64,000 nucleotides of DNA from UMGS1370 sp046957575 (GCA_046957575.1 JBKUOG010000017.1:8449-72448), one strand, 5' to 3'. Shown: positions 50,756 through 59,239, counted from the first letter of the stretch. Notes: generated from the sequence alone by a model not told the origin. A program made the numbers and translations.

Positions 50756-51346
50756 TCAAGAATCAAAGAAGTCGATACATCCTTTTGTAACACCTAATTC
50801 GTATTCTAACATAGATGACAGTACTGCCAGTTTACGTTTTATCTGTTCAGGTCTCCAACTGAATATTCCGGGATCTAATAAAAAACAAAAAGCAGATAAA
50901 ATAGTTTCACTTACCTCAAGAGGATAAGTACAATGAAATATTCCCTCCTCATTACCTTGCTGGATTATTTGCGCAATGATTGGGGAAAGACTGACTAAAA
51001 TTTTTGCCAAAGATTTCTGATGTATATATGCATTTTGTGGTTTATGCAGATAGGCATCTAAATCTGTTGATATAATAGAACTTCGGTAATGTGTATATAA
51101 ATGTTTTAATTTTTCAATAGCATTTTCTCCATTTTGCGAAGCAATTTTTTGACAGTCATCAATGATATCTTGATAAGTCCGTTCTACTAAGGCGTCAAAA
51201 ACTTCTTCTTTGGACTTAAAATAATAATACATTCCACCCTTTGCGATTCCGGCTTTTTTTGCTATATCTCTGACAGAACAGCTTTCGCCTTTTTTTTCTG
51301 CCAGTAATTCCAGCATAGTATCTAAGATTAAATCTTTCTTTTCCAT
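50756..51346 (-). CDS. TetR family transcriptional regulator
   Basis: This 196-residue repressor has helix-turn-helix SVRDIAKKAGIAKGGMYYYFKSKEEVFDAL at about 24-53 and a helical C-terminal ligand domain. It is divergent from an alpha/beta hydrolase gene. Two near-identical dyads in the shared region overlap the hydrolase promoter, so it most likely represses both genes. The inducer is unknown. Confidence 0.92.
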   Translation of the reverse strand: MEKKDLILDTMLELLAEKKGESCSVRDIAKKAGIAKGGMYYYFKSKEEVFDALVERTYQDIIDDCQKIASQNGENAIEKLKHLYTHYRSSIISTDLDAYLHKPQNAYIHQKSLAKILVSLSPIIAQIIQQGNEEGIFHCTYPLEVSETILSAFCFLLDPGIFSWRPEQIKRKLAVLSSMLEYELGVTKGCIDFFDS

Positions 51347-51390
51347 AGAATCACCACCTTTAGAAAAGATTATATCATAATCTGTCCTAC

Positions 51391-51438
51391 TTGAACAGCG
51401 GTCAAATTTGTGTTATGATGATGTTGAACGGTGGTCAA
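51391..51438 (+). promoter_or_regulatory. TetR-controlled promoter with two operators
   Basis: TTGAACAGCGGTCAA (51391-51405) and TTGAACGGTGGTCAA (51424-51438) are two imperfect dyads 33 bp apart. The first supplies the -35 (TTGAAC); after 17 bp comes TATGAT (51414-51419). The second lies at the expected start of transcription. Binding at both would block the hydrolase promoter. Confidence 0.8.
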
Positions 51439-51459
51439 AAAATAAAGGGGGAGTAAAAA

Positions 51460-52656
51460 ATGGTGGAAACAATTATTTTTTTAGGGTTATTCGGTTGTAT
51501 GCTTATTCTCGTAGTAGCTGAGATTTTTTTGGGAATTAGCTGGTTATTGAGGAAACGAAAAAAATCATCATCTATAAAAAACCGAGGACGTTTAAAAAGA
51601 AACGCTATTTTATTAATTGTAACAGTTATATTAATGGGGGGTCTTATGCTATATAGTCAAATAACCGTAAGTACACCCAAAATAAAAGATAAAAACGGAA
51701 AGATAATGGATCATAGTATTGCAAAATTAGAGAGTGTTGATTTAAACAATAGAAGAGAGTGGATAAGTATTCGTGGACAAGATAAAGAAAATCCGGTTCT
51801 TCTTTTTTTGGCGGGCGGTCCGGGTGGTTCACAAATGGCTGCGGTCAGGCACGAACTTTCAGAACTGGAAAAGCATTTTGTAGTAGTTGTTTGGGACCAG
51901 CCCGGTTCTGGTAAATCATTTTCGGTTGGAAACGAAAAACTGACTGTGGATACTTATATTAAAGATGGATTAGCTTTAACAGAATATCTTCGTAAACAAT
52001 TCGATCAAGATAAAATATATCTGGTTGGCGAATCTTGGGGAAGTGCGCTTGGAGTATTCCTTGCATCTGAATCACCTAACTATTATCATGCCGTGATTGG
52101 AACAGGACAAATGGTTGATTTTCTGGAAACAGAGAATTTAGATTATGATAAAGCATTTGAAATTGCAGAAGAAAAAGGAGATACAGATAAAATCAAGAAA
52201 TTAAAAGAAAATGGCCGTCCTCCTTATTTTGGTTCAGATGTTACATGGAAAAGTGCTGAATATTTAAACTACCTTTCATCATATATGAGCAGTAATCCCG
52301 AGATTCAAAATGGGGGCTATCATACTTTCCGTGATATATTTTCGTCCGAATATAGTATAATTGATAAAATCAATTATTTACGTGGCATTGTAACCACCTT
52401 TAATCATGTTTACCCACAATTATACGATATGGATTTACGCAGAGATTATTCAAGTATCAATGTGCCGGTTTACTTTTTTCTGGGCAGACATGATATTAAT
52501 GCACCTACTTCTTTAGCAGAAGATTACTTGAATATTTTGGAAGCTCCCCACAAGGAAATTGTATGGTATGAATATTCAGGACACAGTCCATGGATAAACG
52601 AAAGCGATAAATTTGTTTCTGAACTGCTTTCAATACGAAATAAGGCAGGTGTTTAA
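51460..52656 (+). CDS. Membrane-anchored alpha/beta hydrolase (proline iminopeptidase-like)
   Basis: This 398-residue hydrolase has two N-terminal hydrophobic segments (about 4-29 and 49-66), then a catalytic domain with LAGGPGGSQM (118-126), WDQPGSGKSF (145-154) and nucleophile Ser192 in VGESWGS. The late histidine is in YSGHSPWINES. It shares order and motifs with the hydrolase at 24737-25813, but has a second membrane segment and a TetR rather than PadR partner. The gene is A+T rich compared with the AAA-ATPase-like gene. Substrate unknown. Confidence 0.88.
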   Translation: MVETIIFLGLFGCMLILVVAEIFLGISWLLRKRKKSSSIKNRGRLKRNAILLIVTVILMGGLMLYSQITVSTPKIKDKNGKIMDHSIAKLESVDLNNRREWISIRGQDKENPVLLFLAGGPGGSQMAAVRHELSELEKHFVVVVWDQPGSGKSFSVGNEKLTVDTYIKDGLALTEYLRKQFDQDKIYLVGESWGSALGVFLASESPNYYHAVIGTGQMVDFLETENLDYDKAFEIAEEKGDTDKIKKLKENGRPPYFGSDVTWKSAEYLNYLSSYMSSNPEIQNGGYHTFRDIFSSEYSIIDKINYLRGIVTTFNHVYPQLYDMDLRRDYSSINVPVYFFLGRHDINAPTSLAEDYLNILEAPHKEIVWYEYSGHSPWINESDKFVSELLSIRNKAGV

Positions 52657-52658
52657 GT

Positions 52659-52808
52659 ATGGAAAACAGGTGCATGTTCGGTATATCGGGCGAAGACACA
52701 TTTGATGCTTCGCAATGTGCCGGCACTGTTGATAAACTATGGGCTGACAAGTATGCTCCTGCAGGCAGAAAAGAAATGACTTTATTGTATGCTTATGATA
52801 AAATATGA
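52659..52808 (+). CDS. Small ORF of 49 codons after the hydrolase, unidentified
   Basis: ATG at 52659 lies two bases after the hydrolase stop and opens MENRCMFGISGED... ending at TGA 52806-52808. The position suggests translational coupling. No strong ribosome site is seen. It could be a fragment of a larger lost protein; I recognise no family. Confidence 0.35.
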   Translation: MENRCMFGISGEDTFDASQCAGTVDKLWADKYAPAGRKEMTLLYAYDKI

Positions 52809-52846
52809 CTAACCGACAGACAGAAATTTTGAGAGGAGCGATTATT

Positions 52847-53260
52847 TTGAAAATGCCCATAGAGAATATAGATACCAGTATGTTCGCTCCTTGCGGAATG
52901 AATTGTAAAGTTTGCTACAAGCACTGTTACCACAAAAAGCCATGTGCAGGGTGCTTGAACAGTGACAAGGGAAAACCGGAGCATTGCCGTAAATGTAAGA
53001 TAAAGGATTGTATCAAGATCAAAGAATTATCTTATTGCTTTGAGTGTTCTGATTATCCGTGTAAGCTGATAAGGAATCTTGAAAAAAGTTATAACAAGAG
53101 GTATCAGGCAAGCCTTATGGATAACAGCGAATTTGTTCGACAATATGGTTTGGAAAAATTCATGGAGAAACAGAAAGAAAAATATACCTGCTCTAAATGC
53201 GGTGGTATTATCTCCATCCATGATAGAGAATGCAGTGAATGTCAAGAAAAAGTAAAGTAG
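52847..53260 (+). CDS. DUF3795 family cysteine-rich protein
   Basis: This protein of about 138 residues has many cysteines arranged for metal binding: FAPCGMNCKVCYKHCYHKKPCAGC, then HCRKCKIKDCIK and CFECSDYPC. A C-terminal zinc-ribbon-like pair is CSKCGG...CSECQ. TTG at 52847 lies eight bases after GAGGAG and is the best-placed start; the ATG six bases on would be 14 bases from it. The function of DUF3795 is unknown. Confidence 0.82.
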   Translation: MKMPIENIDTSMFAPCGMNCKVCYKHCYHKKPCAGCLNSDKGKPEHCRKCKIKDCIKIKELSYCFECSDYPCKLIRNLEKSYNKRYQASLMDNSEFVRQYGLEKFMEKQKEKYTCSKCGGIISIHDRECSECQEKVK

Positions 53261-53334
53261 AGGTATTGACCTTTCGTTGAGTTCGGGGTTTATAGTCATT
53301 ACAGAATCTATTCTAAGAACAGGAGGCAGGTTAT

Positions 53335-53567
53335 ATGACGATTAAAGAGGCGTCTGAAAAACAGGTATATCGGTTGACAATCTCCGCTACTATGAGAGGA
53401 TAGGGCTGATTCCGGAAGTGCCGAGAAATGCTTCGGGAATCAGGAATTATGATGACGCAGCTTTGAACTGGATCGATTTTGTAATGCGTTTTAAAAAGGC
53501 AGGAATGGCTCTGGAGGCAATCCGTGAATATGTCCAGCTTGCGTCGGAAGGGGAAAGCACCATATGA
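53335..53567 (+). pseudogene. MerR family regulator, frameshifted and truncated
   Basis: After AGGAGGCAGG, ATG 53335 starts MTIKEASEK. One A is missing in the A-run near 53354-53358; restoring it gives TGISVDNLRYYERIGLIP, then RNASGIRNYDDAALNWI and FKKAGMALEAIREYVQLA before a stop at 53565. This is an N-terminal MerR domain with a shortened C-terminus. As it stands only a short peptide would be made. Confidence 0.85.
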
Positions 53568-53700
53568 CCAGAAATGCGGACCGATCACAATGGTAATAAG
53601 GGGTATCTTATTTTGTTGACCACGTTGTTCCCGCCGGGGAAGAAAATCCACACCGCAGGCCGGAATCTATCCTCCGGTGCGTCAGATCCTTAAGATACGG
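53568..53700. other. Non-coding remainder after the MerR pseudogene
   Basis: The 133 bases between the MerR remnant and the convergent membrane-protein gene contain a 30-codon open stretch (FVDHVVPAGEENPHRR...) ending at the TAA of 53700-53702, without a start. It may be another gene remnant. I can assign nothing else. Confidence 0.25.
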
Positions 53701-54618
53701 CTAATGCCTTCCTTCGTTATAGTTATCCGCTGACGAAATATAATGTGTTTTCCGTTTTAGACGATAATCAAAGTAAGCGGCAAAAAAAGCCATGACAACA
53801 AAGGTAAGGCATTTCGTTATTAAGGCAGGTATGGGTATTGAAATACCTGCGGACAGTTGGAAAAAAGTCTGAACAGGGAGCATAATACCAACACACATAC
53901 ATATTTTAAAAATCATTCGGAGAAAAACATATCCGATAAAATCTCCATGTCTGACTAAATAATATGTAATGAATATTAAGGGACTTATAATGCCCATATC
54001 GAGTACATATGTGATTTCCGTTGTGTATACTTCAATCAATTCCAGCGATGTTCCTTTTGCAATGGATATTATAATATCGGGAAGCCATGCAGCAAACAGT
54101 GATATGCCTGCCGCCAGTAAAAATACCTTCATTCCTTTTGTAAAAGGATATGAGCAGACCTTTCCCTGCCGGACACCGGCTGCATGCAATTTTGCAAATA
54201 ATACACTTACGCTGAAAGAGCACATACCAAATAGTGCGATATATATTAAATGTAAACGGTTATAGGTAACACCAAAGGCCAGACTTGCAGAATAGTAAAG
54301 CAGCAAACTGATAATTCCAAAACTGCGTATATCATATTCCATACTCTGTTTTTTCTTTGCTTTAAAAAAAGTGACAATTGACAGCGGAACAACAAATAAC
54401 AGGATTGTAAAATCAGAGCCAATAAAAATAGGTGCTTTAAAATAAGAATCATGAGCATAGATACCGGCTCCCCACATTTGTACTTTCTGGCCATATTGAT
54501 TCACAAACTCATAGGAAAATGAAGTATGAAAAGAACATACACCTAAAATTGTTACAATCAACAGCAGCAGAATTATGAGTACATCTAAATACTTAATGAT
54601 TGGTTTCGTATTATCCAT
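53701..54618 (-). CDS. Hypothetical multi-pass membrane protein
   Basis: This 305-residue protein starts MDNTKPIIKYLDVLIIL and has about eight hydrophobic helices. An extracellular loop after the first helix (about 30-65) includes FVNQYGQKVQMWGAGIYAHDSYF. No known family is recognised. Start at ATG 54618 gives a four-base gap to the MarR stop and GGAAGG upstream; a longer frame overlaps MarR. It is co-transcribed with the MarR gene and probably its target. Transport or resistance is a guess only. Confidence 0.75.
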   Translation of the reverse strand: MDNTKPIIKYLDVLIILLLLIVTILGVCSFHTSFSYEFVNQYGQKVQMWGAGIYAHDSYFKAPIFIGSDFTILLFVVPLSIVTFFKAKKKQSMEYDIRSFGIISLLLYYSASLAFGVTYNRLHLIYIALFGMCSFSVSVLFAKLHAAGVRQGKVCSYPFTKGMKVFLLAAGISLFAAWLPDIIISIAKGTSLELIEVYTTEITYVLDMGIISPLIFITYYLVRHGDFIGYVFLRMIFKICMCVGIMLPVQTFFQLSAGISIPIPALITKCLTFVVMAFFAAYFDYRLKRKTHYISSADNYNEGRH

Positions 54619-54622
54619 ATCT

Positions 54623-55069
54623 TTACCTGTCCTTCCCATAAGTTTCAAAACAACCGAGTAATTTTTCAAGAGCATAAATGAAACTGTCAATTTCATTGAC
54701 TGAAAATGATGAAAATAATCGGTTGGCTTCACAAGCAGTGGGTTCATTATTTTCAGCAAAATACTGATATGCTTTTTCTGTCAGTTCAACTTTTAAAGCC
54801 CTCGCATCTTTCTTGGATTTTCCAATCATCACATATCCCTTGTTTTCCAATGGCACCAGCATTTTTTTGACATTTTGTCTTGTGGTTCCTACAAATTCAG
54901 CAATATTATTGAGATTCTTATCCTGGAGTTCCATTTTAGAAATCATCATCAGCAAGAACCATTGCTTGAAAGTGATATCAGGGAATATAGAATCCCCAAA
55001 CAGTGTTATTTTATTTGAAAGCAAAGAAATACTTCCGATTATAAACTCTTCTTTTTCTGTTCTGTTCAT
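54623..55069 (-). CDS. MarR family transcriptional regulator
   Basis: This 148-residue regulator has a MarR winged helix: ITFKQWFLLMMISKM, then LNNIAEFVGTTRQNVKKMLVPLENKGYV with wing SKKDARALKVELTEKAYQY. Start at ATG 55069 follows GGAGG. A consensus promoter whose spacer is a perfect palindrome lies upstream, a strong case for autorepression together with the membrane protein gene. Confidence 0.92.
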   Translation of the reverse strand: MNRTEKEEFIIGSISLLSNKITLFGDSIFPDITFKQWFLLMMISKMELQDKNLNNIAEFVGTTRQNVKKMLVPLENKGYVMIGKSKKDARALKVELTEKAYQYFAENNEPTACEANRLFSSFSVNEIDSFIYALEKLLGCFETYGKDR

Positions 55070-55085
55070 AAACACGCCTCCGATA

Positions 55086-55133
55086 TGCAACTGGTTACCT
55101 ATTCATTATATGCAACTAGTTGCACAAAGTCAA
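55086..55133 (-). promoter_or_regulatory. MarR-type promoter/operator
   Basis: On the minus strand TTGACT (55133-55128), a 17-bp spacer and TATAAT (55110-55105) form a consensus promoter. Its spacer contains the perfect palindrome TGCAACTAGTTGCA (55111-55124). A degenerate copy TGCAACTGGTTACC sits at 55086-55099, downstream of the start point. Confidence 0.85.
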
Positions 55134-55390
55134 GACTTATATAATAAAACCATTTAGCTGACTTTATATTGAATATTGTGTCATCTTCCGGTGTGGGAAC
55201 ACAATACAGTTTAAACATGGAGAAAACAGACAGCAGAACCGTAAGAATATTCATTGGTAAATGTAACGCAATCGGATGAAAATAAGCTCTGTATATGTTA
55301 TCATAGAGTTAGCCGTATCAAGGGCAGTATGCCGGAAAAGGAAGAGATAACAGAGGCAAGATACCCCGGTTGGAGAAGGAGAATTTCAGA
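55134..55390. other. Intergenic region between divergent genes
   Basis: About 257 bases upstream of the hypothetical gene at 55391. I see a -10-like TATCAT near 55300 and no gene, repeat or riboswitch. Confidence 0.4.
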
Positions 55391-55996
55391 ATGAAAGAAA
55401 TTATTAACTTTATTGAGGCGAATGTGAATGGCAGAACGCTGTTTACAGAGGAACTGATTTACAAATTGGAAAACGGTGCGCTGCAGGGCGTATACTCGGA
55501 TCAAATATCTTTTTCTAATCTGAAATATTCTCAAAGTGGATTTCAGTTGGATATGTTTATCATATCAAATGAGAAAATATGGCTTATGGGAGAGGATGGC
55601 CAACGGGAGGAACTGCGAAAGGATTTTAGTGCGGTATCCTTGTTCCGATTTGAATTGGCAGAACGGAAGAGCACGAATGCTGTGACCGGATTTTTTCGGT
55701 TTGTTTCAGCTTCAGGAAAAAGTGTGGCGGCAGAGGCTGTGGTAAGTGGGATTTATGATGTCCGTCTTGAAGATAATGTGCTGAAATTATCAGAAGATCA
55801 GGTGCTGTATCGGGATCAGCCCATACAAGGTGAGCGCTTCAAACCTGTGGCGTTTCAAGCGGAACATCGTTTTTATAATGAAGACGGAAAACTGCACTAT
55901 GAATACAATGGCAGATGTTTTGATGTGCACACAGAAACAATGCAGCGCAGCCGGAGTTCCGATACCTTTCCCCCGTTTCTTTCAGTCGAAAAGTAA
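55391..55996 (+). CDS. Hypothetical protein, 201 residues
   Basis: I do not recognise the family. It opens MKEIINFIEANVNGRTLFTEEL and seems rich in beta strands in the middle (FQLDMFIISNEKIWLMGEDG, then VVSGIYDVRLEDNVLKL), with no signal or membrane helix. The overall look suggests a lipocalin- or cyclophilin-like barrel. Ribosome site GAAGGAGAA fits ATG 55391. It is followed by a small zinc-ribbon gene 59 bases on. Confidence 0.7.
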   Translation: MKEIINFIEANVNGRTLFTEELIYKLENGALQGVYSDQISFSNLKYSQSGFQLDMFIISNEKIWLMGEDGQREELRKDFSAVSLFRFELAERKSTNAVTGFFRFVSASGKSVAAEAVVSGIYDVRLEDNVLKLSEDQVLYRDQPIQGERFKPVAFQAEHRFYNEDGKLHYEYNGRCFDVHTETMQRSRSSDTFPPFLSVEK

Positions 55997-56055
55997 ACGG
56001 AGGCATTGTCAGACAATATTAACTTGCAGAACAGGAAAATCGTGGAGGCAGCAGG

Positions 56056-56253
56056 ATGAGAAAATGTATTAGATGTGAGGTTGAACTAAAAGAGAATTTT
56101 GATGTAAAAGTGGAAGGCGCGGCATATGGACTAAAAATAACAAAGCCCGGTATTTTTAAAGAAACTCTGGGTAAGGTACATTGTGCAGTATGCCCGTCCT
56201 GCGGATACATTGAGTTTTATTTGGATGATCCTTCTAAAATATCAGAAAGTTAA
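56056..56253 (+). CDS. Small zinc-ribbon-like protein
   Basis: This 65-residue protein has Cys4-x-x-Cys7 at the start and CAVCPSCG (Cys43, Cys46, Cys49) near the end, compatible with one zinc ribbon or rubredoxin-like knuckle. Proteins of this size are often annotated as nucleic-acid-binding without proof. GGAGGCAGCAGG precedes ATG. The 270 bases after it, to 56523, hold no gene I can support. Confidence 0.75.
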   Translation: MRKCIRCEVELKENFDVKVEGAAYGLKITKPGIFKETLGKVHCAVCPSCGYIEFYLDDPSKISES

Positions 56254-56523
56254 ATATCCGTGAGAACAGGTGCATAGCAGACTTATAAATGCGAAGACAG
56301 CAGCGAAGAAGATTTTGGAACACTGCCAATAACAGTTTCGTGTGGGTTCACATTGTTTGATTCCGAAAACAGCCGCTATGATCTTTATAGAAAACCATGA
56401 TATAAAAGCGGAAATTCGGGAAGGATGGAAAGCAATGAGGAAAATGTGGAAGTTCATTTGAGCTGTCGGCATTATAGAACATAAGGTGTAGCGAAAATGG
56501 GTAAATTGTGAAAGGGGCAATAG

Positions 56524-57285
56524 ATGATTGGAATATATTTTAGCGGAACGGGAAACTCGAAATATTGTATTGAGAAGTTTCTACAGGAATATGATTCGGG
56601 AGCAGAGGCGTTCAGTATTGAAAATGAAGAACTGCTCATAAAAATCAGAGAACATGAGGATCTCGTATTCAGTTATCCCGTACAGTTCAGTAATCTTCCG
56701 AAAATCGTGAAAGATTTTGTGGATCAGCATCATCAGCTGTGGAAGAACAAGCGGGTTTTTGTCATTGCAACAATGGGCCTGTTCAGCGGTGACGGAGCCG
56801 GCTTGCTGGCACGTATGTTACATCAGCACGGTGCTGTGATCACTGGTGGGCTGCATTTGAAAATGCCGGACAGTATCAGCGACGAAAAAGCACTCAAACG
56901 TTCAATTGAGAAAAACAGGCATCTTGTTGCAGATGCGGGAAAAAAGGCCGCTGAAGCCGCATACAAAACAAAGAATGGAACTCCGCCTCAGGAGGGCATC
57001 GGACCCTTTTATCATCTGGCAGGCCTATTTGGACAACGGCTTTACTTTTATAACCGGACAAAGCACTATACAGATCAATTGAAAATAAATACTCATAAAT
57101 GTACCGGCTGCGGACTATGCGCGGCAGTGTGTCCCATGAAAAACATTACTCTGGTGGATGGCAGAGCTAAGTCGGGTAATCAATGCACAATGTGCTATCG
57201 CTGCATCAACCGCTGCCCCAGACAGGCCATCACATTGTTGGGAAAACGCGTTGTAGAGCAATGCAGGATAGAGAACTATCTCTGA
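56524..57285 (+). CDS. EFR1-type flavodoxin-ferredoxin protein
   Basis: This 253-residue protein has an N-terminal flavodoxin domain (IYFSGTGNSKYCIEKFL) with VFVIATMGLFSGDGAG in the FMN region. The C-terminal dicluster ferredoxin has CTGCGLCAAVCP and CTMCYRCINRCP for two [4Fe-4S] clusters. Such EFR1 proteins are common in clostridia and shuttle electrons between unknown partners. AAGGGG lies before the ATG. A TudS-like protein follows, possibly using these electrons (inference). Confidence 0.9.
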   Translation: MIGIYFSGTGNSKYCIEKFLQEYDSGAEAFSIENEELLIKIREHEDLVFSYPVQFSNLPKIVKDFVDQHHQLWKNKRVFVIATMGLFSGDGAGLLARMLHQHGAVITGGLHLKMPDSISDEKALKRSIEKNRHLVADAGKKAAEAAYKTKNGTPPQEGIGPFYHLAGLFGQRLYFYNRTKHYTDQLKINTHKCTGCGLCAAVCPMKNITLVDGRAKSGNQCTMCYRCINRCPRQAITLLGKRVVEQCRIENYL

Positions 57286-57388
57286 TAGAAAGCGTATCTC
57301 CTACAGCGGAATAGAAGTATGAGCCATGAAGCTATAGAAGTGATTTTCAGGTTAACCGGTTGAATATTTGAAAGTGTGAGGATAAAAT

Positions 57389-57925
57389 ATGTTCCATGAT
57401 AAGAGAAGTAAAAAAGTTGTTTTTATTGCACATTGCCTTTTAAACCAAAATTCTATTTCCGATGGAACGGCGGTATATCCGGCAGCATTTAAAGAGGTTA
57501 TTGATTTTTTCTTAAATTCTGATGTTGGTATCGTCCAAATGCCTTGTCCGGAGTTTTGCTGTTTAGGACTTGACAGGGGAAATATCTACGGAGCAGATAG
57601 TCCGGTAGTGGTAGAGAATACAAGAATACGTTCAGCAATGAAAAATGACAGCTTGAATATAAAACTGGCAGGGCTGGCAGATCTTGTAGTACAACAAATT
57701 GTGGAGTATAAAAAATACGGATTTGAAGTTATCGGCATGATTGGGGCAAACCGATCTCCAAATTGTGGTATAGACACAACATCAGACTATAATGCAGAAA
57801 TCAATGGAATGGGGTTATTTGTAGAAAAAATTGTTAAGCGGCTTTCGGAAGAGAACATATCTGTTCCTATGATAGGTATAAAAGGAACTGACAACATTCG
57901 GGAAAAACTTCAGCAGTTAATATAG
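57389..57925 (+). CDS. TudS-related putative desulfidase (CD3072-like)
   Basis: This 178-residue protein starts KKVVFIAHCLLNQNSISDG, a hallmark of the CD3072 group related to DUF523/TudS thiouracil desulfidases. Three cysteines that could hold a [4Fe-4S] cluster with one open site are Cys16 (AHCLLNQN), Cys53 (MPCPEF) and Cys126 (SPNCGID). TudS proteins remove sulfur from thiolated compounds without redox change. The substrate of this branch is unknown. The gene is A+T rich relative to EFR1. Confidence 0.82.
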   Translation: MFHDKRSKKVVFIAHCLLNQNSISDGTAVYPAAFKEVIDFFLNSDVGIVQMPCPEFCCLGLDRGNIYGADSPVVVENTRIRSAMKNDSLNIKLAGLADLVVQQIVEYKKYGFEVIGMIGANRSPNCGIDTTSDYNAEINGMGLFVEKIVKRLSEENISVPMIGIKGTDNIREKLQQLI

Positions 57926-57969
57926 GAATAGTGTTGCATGCTATTGCCATGCAGAAAAAGAATGAAAAT

Positions 57970-58244
57970 GTGATCTCAATTGCTGCCTTTTTGACCAATT
58001 CTAATATTTCTTCAATATCTCATCTGCTTGTTTGCACAAGGTCATTCCTTCTTCTGTCAGAGTGACCTTTCGTGAATCGTTTGTTCCCCATATCAGAAAC
58101 TGCTTGCCAAATTCCTCCTCCATATTTTTAATTTATGTCGAAAGTATTGAAAGTGCTGGCTGGGAGAGGAAGCGATGCAGCTGTCCTTACAATACTCTAT
58201 TTTCTTGCTATCTCCAGAAAATCATGAAGTATCCGTAATTCCAT
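57970..58244 (-). pseudogene. LysR family regulator, decayed N-terminal remnant
   Basis: Reading the minus strand from CAT at 58244-58242 gives MELRILHDFLEIARK-stop. Then follow LSQPALSILST-stop-IKNMEEEFGKQFL, KVTLTEEGMTLCKQADEI and, after a frameshift, EEILELVKKAA. This is the DNA-binding half of a LysR protein with two stops and a shift. The effector domain is gone. The +strand genes at 58426 and 58682 would be its divergent targets. Confidence 0.88.
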
Positions 58245-58293
58245 CTGGAAATTTCCTTTACAATTAGATTTATAATACATTAACACAAAATAG

Positions 58294-58310
58294 TATAGGT
58301 TTTAACTATA
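58294..58310 (+). promoter_or_regulatory. LysR-type operator left beside the decayed regulator
   Basis: TATAGGTTTTAACTATA is a 5+7+5 inverted repeat of T-N11-A type, the classic LysR box. A related ATAAGTATTGGCTATT lies about 20 bases further. The surrounding 58245-58425 is very A+T rich and contains no other gene. Confidence 0.6.
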
Positions 58311-58425
58311 ACAATCAATATAATATAAGTATTGGCTATTTTATTATTTACAGATTATACTGATATGGAGAACAGAATTTGCCGTATATTGCCTGAAAGA
58401 TCAGAGAGAAGGTGACGATAGTAGA

Positions 58426-58647
58426 ATGATAAATCTTGAGACCAGAGAAACAGTTGTTCAAAATCTCAAAGATGCGGGATGCAGTATAGATATGATTGAA
58501 TATTTCATGAAATGCTATGACTCGGAAAATTTGAGTGAACAGCTGTTTTTACTGGAAAAACACAGAAAGCAGCTTCTAAGCAAGGTACATAAAGAGGAAG
58601 AACATATCTCCTGTCTGGATTACCTTGTTTACCAGCTGAAAAAATAA
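58426..58647 (+). CDS. Small helical protein resembling MerR C-terminal coil
   Basis: This 73-residue protein is helical and charged. Its end LLEKHRKQLLSKVHKEEEHI followed by CLDYLVYQLKK resembles the coiled tail of MerR regulators, but no DNA-binding domain is present. Similar small genes often precede flavodoxin-like reductases in clostridia. It lies 34 bases before such a gene. Function unknown. Confidence 0.72.
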   Translation: MINLETRETVVQNLKDAGCSIDMIEYFMKCYDSENLSEQLFLLEKHRKQLLSKVHKEEEHISCLDYLVYQLKK

Positions 58648-58681
58648 ACAGCTTATAGAGTGAGTAGAAAGAAGGGCATTT

Positions 58682-59200
58682 ATGAATATCTTAGTGTTGA
58701 ACGGCAGCCCCAGAAAGAATGGGAATACTGCCGCATTGGTCTCGGCTTTCTTAGAAGGAGCGGCAGAGAAACATCACAATATCACAGTTATCCCGGTCTG
58801 CAGCAAACATATATCCGGATGTCTGGCATGTGAATACTGCCATACAAAAGGAAACGGAGTCTGTATACAGAAGGATGATATGCAGGAGATCTATCCCCTT
58901 TTATCAGAAGCTGAAATGATCGTACTGGCATCCCCTGTTTATTACCACAGCTTTACCGGACAGCTGCAATGCGCCATTAACCGCATCTATGCCTTAGATA
59001 AACCAAAGAACCTGAAAAAAGCGGCGCTGATTTTAAGCTCCGGCAGCGACAAGGTTTATGACGGAGCAGTCTATGAATATGAGAATTCATTTCTGGATTA
59101 TCTGAATTTGAAAAATATGGGAATCTTTACGGCATTTGACAAGCAGAATAAATCCGAAGAGAAGTTGGACGAATTAAGAGCGTTTGGAAGAAGCTTGTAA
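58682..59200 (+). CDS. Flavodoxin-like NAD(P)H-dependent oxidoreductase
   Basis: This 172-residue FMN-dependent reductase has phosphate loop NGSPRKNGNTAALV, cysteine segment CLACEYCHTKGNGVC, then IVLASPVYYHSFTGQLQCAINR. It likely reduces flavin, quinone or nitro compounds. It is probably co-transcribed with the small gene upstream. The former LysR regulator of this pair is a pseudogene. Confidence 0.87.
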   Translation: MNILVLNGSPRKNGNTAALVSAFLEGAAEKHHNITVIPVCSKHISGCLACEYCHTKGNGVCIQKDDMQEIYPLLSEAEMIVLASPVYYHSFTGQLQCAINRIYALDKPKNLKKAALILSSGSDKVYDGAVYEYENSFLDYLNLKNMGIFTAFDKQNKSEEKLDELRAFGRSL

Positions 59201-59239
59201 ACAGGAATTCGGCAGATTAAAAAAGGAGCTTTGAATATT

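Noticed and set aside
53331..53651. 106-codon minus-strand frame
   Set aside because: Covers the MerR remnant on the opposite strand, where real protein similarity is visible.
56254..56523. Possible gene between zinc-ribbon protein and EFR1
   Set aside because: Open frames are short on both strands and lack ribosome sites or recognisable motifs.
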